A stretch of DNA of 11,572 nt from the NCBI GenBank assembly GCA_018883485.1, contig VEQB01000038.1:1-11572 (forward strand), in the 5' to 3' direction. Below are positions 8,728-11,572 of this stretch, piece after piece. The first letter of the stretch is position 1. Each line of letters begins with the position of its first letter. The notes under the pieces are model-generated. The model was given only the letters and a program-made list of their open reading frames with translations, had not been told where the DNA came from and did no database searches. A program made the position numbers and the translations under genes. This DNA comes from Bacteroidota bacterium. Its GTDB lineage: Bacteria; Bacteroidota; Bacteroidia; UKL13-3.

Positions 8728-8767
8728 ATTAAAATTTAAATCTTAGATTAAAAATCAAAGTCCATTT

Positions 8768-9595
8768 TTATGGTTTCAATGCAAATTTTATTTTGTCTTC
8801 TAAATTTTCACCAACTTGAAGCTTAGAAATTTCGGTATGGCCTAAATAAAGAATTTGTTTGTTTTTAATTAGAAAGTAAACGGGAACCCCCATAATATTA
8901 AGCTCCTCCCATATTTTATTGTTTCTAGTGAAAAGATTTCTCCCATTTGGGTTGAACTTTTCAATTCTCTTTTTGGCAATTATTAAAGAGCTATCTTCCG
9001 TAGGAAAATTGAGTGTAAAAAAAGCAACTTTTTCATTTTTAAATTTTTCCTTCAAAAAGTTGAATTCTGGCATTTTTTTAAAACAAATTCCGCAATTAAC
9101 AGTCCAACCATCAAAAACAATCAAGGAGTCTGAATTTAAAATACTACCCTTTATATCTATGGAATCTGAGTTGTATAATTGATAATCAAAAGGCTTATCA
9201 ATAGAGGTTTTATAAGGTAAATTATTTTCCCAGTTGAGATAAGCTCCCATGCCAAAAAAGCCGAGTGAAAAAAGTAATAGACTTATTAAGGAAATGGTTA
9301 ATCCGTTTAATTCATTTTTTATAAAACGGAAGCTTAAGAAGGCTAAAAATGGAAAAACTTTTATAGGTAAAACATGAAGGTGAAGCTCAAAACCATAAAA
9401 GGAAAATATCAAATTGGGAATTAGGAAAATTAAGTTGGTTAATAAATTTTCATTTCTAAGAAAGTAAAATGTTAGAAAAGAGGCTGTACAAACCAATGCC
9501 ATTTGTATTTTCCATCCGAAATAACCAGATAAAAGACAAATAGAAGCATATAAAACAAATAGTATAACTTTTATTTTAAATTTCATTTTTACCAT
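8768..9595 (-). CDS. Membrane-anchored thioredoxin-fold protein (TlpA/ResA-like)
   Basis: A 275-residue protein with about five hydrophobic segments (roughly 8-26, 30-47, 51-69, 72-92, 97-118) followed by a thioredoxin-like domain (about 145-270). The domain has the active-site region FDGWTVNCGICFKKMPEF, with Cys168 and Cys171 forming CGIC, and the cis-proline loop GVPVYFLI (Pro238). The basic N-terminus and odd helix count would place the domain outside the cytoplasmic membrane. A thiol-disulfide exchange role is likely; reductase, oxidase or isomerase cannot be told apart. Cys20 and Cys36 lie in the first two helices and might pass electrons, which is speculative. The ATG at 9595 overlaps the stop of the cysteine-rich reading frame by 7 bases; Met4 (9586) is an alternative start. 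I infer it serves the disulfides of the neighbouring peptide. It is A+T-rich compared with purK. Confidence 0.85.
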   Translation of the reverse strand: MVKMKFKIKVILFVLYASICLLSGYFGWKIQMALVCTASFLTFYFLRNENLLTNLIFLIPNLIFSFYGFELHLHVLPIKVFPFLAFLSFRFIKNELNGLTISLISLLLFSLGFFGMGAYLNWENNLPYKTSIDKPFDYQLYNSDSIDIKGSILNSDSLIVFDGWTVNCGICFKKMPEFNFLKEKFKNEKVAFFTLNFPTEDSSLIIAKKRIEKFNPNGRNLFTRNNKIWEELNIMGVPVYFLIKNKQILYLGHTEISKLQVGENLEDKIKFALKP

Positions 9596-9819
9596 TGAAT
9601 ACTACCATTTGTCGTCATTGGTTGAGCTCCCGTGCAGGTTCCGTTGCATTTATGAAGCCATAAGGTGCCGCAACCATCTTGTTCGTCGCATTTTAATTTA
9701 GACGTGCAATTTTCTCCAGGAATTAATGTTCCACCGCACCAGTCACTACCAGTGCTACAATTACACTTGGTTCCATTGCTTTCACCTGGTTCAGGAACAT
9801 CATAGGATTGTAATCCATG
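9589..9819 (-). CDS. Cysteine-rich fulvocin C-like C-terminal domain (shifted frame)
   Basis: This is the C-terminal part of the precursor starting at 10193, read in the -1 frame; it has no usable start of its own. From 9819 the frame gives HGLQSYDVPEPGESNGT, then a 44-residue core (9765-9634) with eight cysteines, and ends AQPMTTNGSIQW with TAA at 9591-9589. Key elements are C-N-C-S-T-G-S-D-W-C, N-C-T, K-C-D, D-G-C-G-T-L-W and K-C-N-G-T-C. This order matches what I recall of myxobacterial fulvocin C (C-x-C-S-T-x-S-D-Y-C, then G-C-G-T-x-W, then C-N-G), an eight-cysteine bacteriocin. The frame is open only back to 9852, where TAA closes it, so the join must lie between about 9852 and 9766. The stop overlaps the next gene's ATG by 7 bases, as expected of the true end of the gene. 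Confidence 0.8.
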   Translation of the reverse strand, partial: HGLQSYDVPEPGESNGTKCNCSTGSDWCGGTLIPGENCTSKLKCDEQDGCGTLWLHKCNGTCTGAQPMTTNGSIQW

Positions 9820-10193
9820 ACAATAGTAACAATAAATCTTAACTGAACAATGTTAAAATGAGATAGTGCTTGTGTTTTCCAATTTTGCATAAATCCATTG
9901 AAATTGATAAATGCTTGAGAGGTTGTATCGAATATTTGAGAGTTTATTTCTCCATGTAAATTGTTTAACAAATTTATTTGCGAAGAATTCCAAATGTTCA
10001 AACTTAAAACTTGCGTTATTTTATCTGACCAAACAGAAGCTTTTTCACTATTACTGTATAGCCTGTATAATATCAAAGCATTTTCTTTGCTGCCCGCATT
10101 AATTAAATTTTGTCTCAATAAATTTGCAGAATAAGTTTCAGAAGTCGTAAGTAAAAATAGGGCTAAGAATAAAATTTTATTTAAAGGTTTCAT
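9723..10193 (-). CDS. Fulvocin C-related precursor, N-terminal part, frameshifted
   Basis: A 156-codon reading frame encoding the leader and pro-region of a secreted peptide precursor. MKPLNKILFLALFLLTTSETYSA is a signal peptide, cleaved near residue 22-23. The segment YRLYSNSEKASVWSDKITQV with the following LNIWNSSQINLLNNLHGEIN resembles the helical pro-region of Bacteroidota proteins annotated as fulvocin C-related. Its last residues (about from MDYNPMMF onward) are probably not native, because the overlapping -1 frame from about 9819 encodes the expected eight-cysteine domain. Joining the frames near 9820 would give about 200 residues. One missing base would explain the break, whether mutation, sequencing error or recoding; no classic slippery heptamer was found. 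The product would be exported to the periplasm or outside. No self-protection gene is recognised beside it. Confidence 0.75.
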   Translation of the reverse strand: MKPLNKILFLALFLLTTSETYSANLLRQNLINAGSKENALILYRLYSNSEKASVWSDKITQVLSLNIWNSSQINLLNNLHGEINSQIFDTTSQAFINFNGFMQNWKTQALSHFNIVQLRFIVTIVMDYNPMMFLNQVKAMEPSVIVALVVTGAVEH

Positions 10194-10207
10194 TTTGTTT
10201 TTTTTAT

Positions 10208-10215
10208 CAAATTTA
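10208..10215 (-). promoter_or_regulatory. Possible -7 box of the bacteriocin-like gene
   Basis: The minus strand carries TAAATTTG, an exact TAnnTTTG match, 14 bases before the ATG at 10193. The nearest TTG upstream is 27 bases away, longer than usual, so confidence is low. It lies inside the inserted cassette, so the pair would be transcribed from its own promoter. Confidence 0.35.
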
Positions 10216-10331
10216 AATTGAAGTGTAAGCTAAAAATTTGACCAAATTACTAAATGGTTGTATATCACAAAAAAGTGGCGGGGGGGCTTATTATCTGGCT
10301 TAGATTGTAATCATAGTATGGAATAAAAGCA

Positions 10332-10378
10332 AATTATGTAAGGGAGCATTTGGTTTTTGTGAAGGATTAGGTTTTGTA
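10332..10378 (+). repeat. Right copy of the 47-bp direct repeat (purK 3'-end remnant)
   Basis: Identical to 8681-8727. With the bases from 10325 it still reads K-A-N-Y-V-R-E-H-L-V-F-V-K-D-stop, the purK C-terminus, but has no gene in front of it. The one difference in the extended match is a synonymous third-position change (GCA for GCC), which fits two alleles of purK rather than a recent local copy. The paaD stop follows seven bases later. Confidence 0.95.
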
Positions 10379-10384
10379 TATGAC

Positions 10385-10870
10385 TTAAACTACCGGCTTA
10401 AATTGCTCAAAGGCCTGCAAACAATTATTGCAATAATGCAAGCTTCTGCATAAGGTTGGGCCAAAAGGTGTTTTTAAATCCACATTGCGGCTGCTACAAA
10501 AGGGGCATTCAATGTTCTCTAATAATTCTTGGGTTATTTCTCCTTTGTGCTGGGGAGGAGGGGCAAGACCATGTTTTTTAAGATGCTGTCTACCTCGTTC
10601 GGTTATTAGGTTGCTGTTCCAAGGTTTGTTAAAAGTTGTTTTAACTTCTACTTGTTCAAAGCCAATTTCTTTAAGCTTATCAAAAACCATTTGTTCCATT
10701 TGTTTAATGGCCGGGCAGCCACTAAAAGTTGGGGTCATTTCTACAAAGGCCTGTTTAAAATCGGCACTGGTTTTAACCCCAGTAATTATGCCCATATCTA
10801 CCATAGAAATAGTGGGTATTTCTGGGTCCATTACGCTTTCTAAAGCCTCCCAAATAGTTTGCTCATTCAT
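10385..10870 (-). CDS. paaD: PaaD-like subunit of phenylacetyl-CoA epoxidase system
   Basis: PaaD (also called PaaJ) is the small MIP18/DUF59-type protein of the paaABCDE locus, thought to help metal-cofactor assembly of the 1,2-phenylacetyl-CoA epoxidase in aerobic phenylacetate breakdown. At 161 residues it has the usual length. It shows MDPEIPTISMVDMGI (14-28, DPEIP at 15-19), EMTPTFSGCPAI (44-55) with the conserved Cys52, and a C-terminal zinc ribbon C122-x2-C125 ... C147-x2-C150, plus FGPTLC like the E. coli protein. The ribbon and the SGCP motif favour PaaD over a general SufT-type factor. In many genomes paaA-C precede it, but here the upstream side (10871 onward) holds only repeats, so the gene stands alone within the window. 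Confidence 0.92.
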   Translation of the reverse strand: MNEQTIWEALESVMDPEIPTISMVDMGIITGVKTSADFKQAFVEMTPTFSGCPAIKQMEQMVFDKLKEIGFEQVEVKTTFNKPWNSNLITERGRQHLKKHGLAPPPQHKGEITQELLENIECPFCSSRNVDLKTPFGPTLCRSLHYCNNCLQAFEQFKPVV

Positions 10871-10874
10871 AGTC

Positions 10875-10905
10875 GCAAGTTAGGAAAGTGATTTGTTACC
10901 ACCAA
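10875..10905 (-). promoter_or_regulatory. Possible promoter of paaD
   Basis: On the minus strand, TTG is followed by a 20-base spacer and TAACTTGC, one base off TAnnTTTG, ending four bases before the paaD ATG. As with thiL, the message would begin at or next to the start codon. The box is imperfect, so confidence is moderate to low. Confidence 0.4.
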
Positions 10906-10994
10906 GCTAACACCAAGTAACGAAGCAACGGTTTTGAATTAGTGCTAAAACGAATGCTGTTTGCTTTAGTGAGGGATGTTAATATTAAGAAAAC

Positions 10995-11175
10995 GTCTTT
11001 CGACCTTGCTCGATGTTAGGGTTGCGGAACGCAAAATTGGTTTGTTTTTAATAAAAGGGAATAGCCTCTCGACTGCGAAACCGCCTTTCGACCGGGATCC
11101 AAGGACCGGGTTGCGGCGCGCAAAAATTGGTTTATTTTTAGTAAAATGGTATAGCCTCTCGACTGCGCGAGGACC
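10995..11175 (+). repeat. Tandem ~89-bp imperfect repeat, two copies
   Basis: Copy one begins GTCTTTCGAC at 10995, copy two GCCTTTCGAC at 11083. The best-matched parts are 11021-11077 and 11110-11167: both run from GTTGCGG through a CAAAA(A)TTGGTTT core and a T-run to TAGCCTCTCGACTGCG. They differ by about six substitutions and one base of length. The repeats do not preserve a reading frame. Confidence 0.85.
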
Positions 11176-11197
11176 ACCTCTCGACTGCGCGAGGACC
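11155..11197 (+). repeat. Tandem 21-bp palindromic unit, two exact copies
   Basis: CCTCTCGACTGCGCGAGG plus ACC occurs at 11155-11175 and again at 11177-11197 with one base between. Each unit can fold as CCTCTCG / CGCGAGG (one mismatch) around the loop ACTG. An inverted, shortened relative lies at 11278-11295. The form resembles small palindromic intergenic repeats of the REP kind. Confidence 0.85.
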
Positions 11198-11216
11198 GGT
11201 TTTTCGTGCACAAAAA

Positions 11217-11255
11217 GTAAGAGGGAAAGGGCGCGCAGCGCCCTTTCCCTCTTAC
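11217..11255. terminator. Perfect 18-bp hairpin with 3-base loop, possible terminator
   Basis: The 18-base arm beginning GTAAGAGGGAAAGG (11217-11234) is perfectly complementary to 11238-11255, around the loop GCA. On the minus strand the stem is followed directly by TTTTTG, so it could end leftward transcription; on the plus strand no T-run follows. No leftward gene is visible to the right within the window, so it may instead belong to the repeat family around it. Confidence 0.55.
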
Positions 11256-11277
11256 CCTTAATTTAATATAGGCTCCT

Positions 11278-11301
11278 GTCCTCGTAGTCGAGAGGTTTTT
11301 T
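11278..11301 (+). repeat. Inverted copy of the palindromic unit followed by a T-run
   Basis: GTCCTCGTAGTCGAGAGG (11278-11295) is the reverse-complement form of the 21-bp unit at 11155, with GCG replaced by A in the middle. It folds through CTCG/CGAG with loop TAGT and is followed by TTTTTT, so it may act as a weak terminator on the plus strand. Confidence 0.5.
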
Positions 11302-11485
11302 ATGTAAGGTGATTCTTTGTTTCTTTTATGCCTCGCAGCCTTATGGGCAAAGAACAATGCCTTTGTGATGTTGTGGGTGGTTTAAATGGCAATGGAGATA
11401 GCTTGAGTTTGGTGCAAGTGCAGTATAACCAAAGGAGCAGTGCTCTTGAATTGCTCAATTATTTACAACTAAAAAAACAATTATT

Positions 11486-11493
11486 TAACTTTG
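11486..11493 (+). promoter_or_regulatory. Possible -7 box for the gene at 11540
   Basis: TAACTTTG matches TAnnTTTG exactly, 46 bases before the ATG at 11540. No TTG stands at the expected -33 distance, so this is a weak candidate. Confidence 0.3.
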
Positions 11494-11539
11494 AATTGAA
11501 ACATATCTTATTTACATTGCAGTATAATTATTTGAACCT

Positions 11540-11572
11540 ATGAAAAATAAAATTTACTTAATCTTAGTTATA
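11540..11572 (+). CDS. Start of a probable secreted or membrane protein, cut by window edge
   Basis: The ATG at 11540 opens a frame MKNKIYLILVI that runs off the right edge. Two lysines followed by a hydrophobic stretch is the usual beginning of a signal peptide or membrane anchor. Only eleven codons are present, so the family cannot be told. It lies downstream of the repeat region and on the opposite strand to paaD. Confidence 0.5.
   Translation, partial: MKNKIYLILVI

Larger units (their letters stand above)
8728..10331. mobile_element. Putative inserted bacteriocin-like cassette
   Basis: This 1604-base segment lies between two perfect 47-bp copies of the purK 3' end and separates purK from paaD, which would otherwise be almost adjacent and convergent. 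It holds two - strand genes: a frameshifted cysteine-rich precursor and a membrane thioredoxin-fold protein. Sampled 60-base stretches (9001-9060, 9301-9360, 9421-9480) contain 13, 16 and 12 G+C, against 25 at 8101-8160 in purK and 27 at 5581-5640 in thiL, supporting foreign origin. No integrase, transposase or terminal inverted repeat is visible, so the mechanism is unknown. It could be site-specific insertion with a recombinase supplied in trans, or homologous recombination with incoming DNA already carrying the purK end. Confidence 0.6.
10871..11539. other. Repeat-rich intergenic region without a convincing gene
   Basis: About 670 bases between paaD and the gene at the right edge. It contains an ~89-bp tandem repeat, a 21-bp palindromic unit in two tandem copies plus an inverted copy, and a perfect 18-bp hairpin, each listed separately. 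The reading frames here, on both strands, run through the repeats or have no signal I recognise, so I call none. From 11300 to 11539 I see only ordinary A+T-rich sequence with one possible -7 box. Confidence 0.7.

Noticed and set aside
8728..8767. Terminator between purK and the thioredoxin-fold gene
   Set aside because: The only symmetry (AATCTTAGATT) is short and A+T-only, with no convincing stem and T-run.
9766..9852. Classic -1 slippery heptamer for programmed frameshifting
   Set aside because: No X XXY YYZ heptamer was found in the zero frame of the overlap. The T TTT AAC near 9852-9858 does not fit, and shifting there leads straight into TAA.
10280..10286. Seven-G tract as a phase-variation switch for the bacteriocin-like gene
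   Set aside because: It lies about 90 bases upstream of the ATG and outside the likely promoter. A run of seven alone is not evidence of switching.
10485..10883. 132-codon + strand frame opposite paaD
   Set aside because: Shadow of paaD, whose motifs are unmistakable on the minus strand.
10966..11357. Minus- and plus-strand frames through the repeat cluster
   Set aside because: Their repeated peptide segments only mirror the DNA repeats, and several frames are open at once in G+C-rich repeat sequence. No start signal or family match.
11328..11543. 71-codon + strand frame MPRSLMGKEQCLCD...
   Set aside because: It has no recognisable domain, signal or promoter, and its end overlaps the better start at 11540. 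Treated as chance.
1..11572. CRISPR array, tRNA or rRNA genes
   Set aside because: No regularly spaced repeats with spacers, no tRNA-like cloverleaf segments and no rRNA-like stretches were noticed on either strand.

Overview
The window looks like a chromosomal segment of a member of the Bacteroidota, probably of the Chitinophagaceae or Sphingobacteriales type. Five things point that way: a PorV/PorQ-family outer-membrane protein, two SPII lipoproteins, a bacillithiol-synthesis BshA, start codons without Shine-Dalgarno sequences, and several TAnnTTTG boxes of the Bacteroidota sigma factor close to starts. The strain cannot be named from the sequence alone.

Layout. (1) 1-1962, + strand: the C-terminal three quarters of a P-type Ca2+/cation ATPase, cut by the left edge. 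(2) 6313-2128, - strand: thiL, then a compact three-gene envelope block of a PorV-like beta-barrel, an NHL-repeat lipoprotein whose start overlaps it by 13 bases, and a second lipoprotein 12 bases further on. This block ends at a hairpin terminator facing the ATPase gene. (3) 6387-8719, + strand: bshA (bacillithiol) and purK (purine synthesis), divergent from thiL. (4) 8728-10331: an A+T-rich accessory cassette on the - strand. It holds a frameshifted, secreted, cysteine-rich fulvocin C-like bacteriocin precursor and, overlapping its end by 7 bases, a membrane-anchored thioredoxin-fold protein with a CGIC active site. A 47-bp perfect direct repeat brackets the cassette, and both copies carry the last codons and stop of purK. 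(5) 10870-10385, - strand: paaD. (6) 10871-11539: about 670 bases without a convincing gene, holding a tandem ~89-bp repeat, smaller palindromic units and a perfect 18-bp hairpin. (7) 11540 to the right edge: the first codons of a probable secreted protein.

The main discovery is region 4. The cysteine-rich peptide was found by reading the frame next to the open reading frame. Its pattern (C-x-C-S-T-x-S-D-W-C, then G-C-G-T, then C-N-G, eight cysteines) is that of fulvocin C and related proteins. The partner gene overlaps it, which suggests a two-gene unit in which a periplasmic thiol/disulfide protein handles the disulfides of the peptide. The duplicated purK end indicates that the unit arrived by insertion between purK and paaD, which would otherwise be close convergent neighbours. 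No recombinase, immunity gene or exporter is visible inside the cassette.
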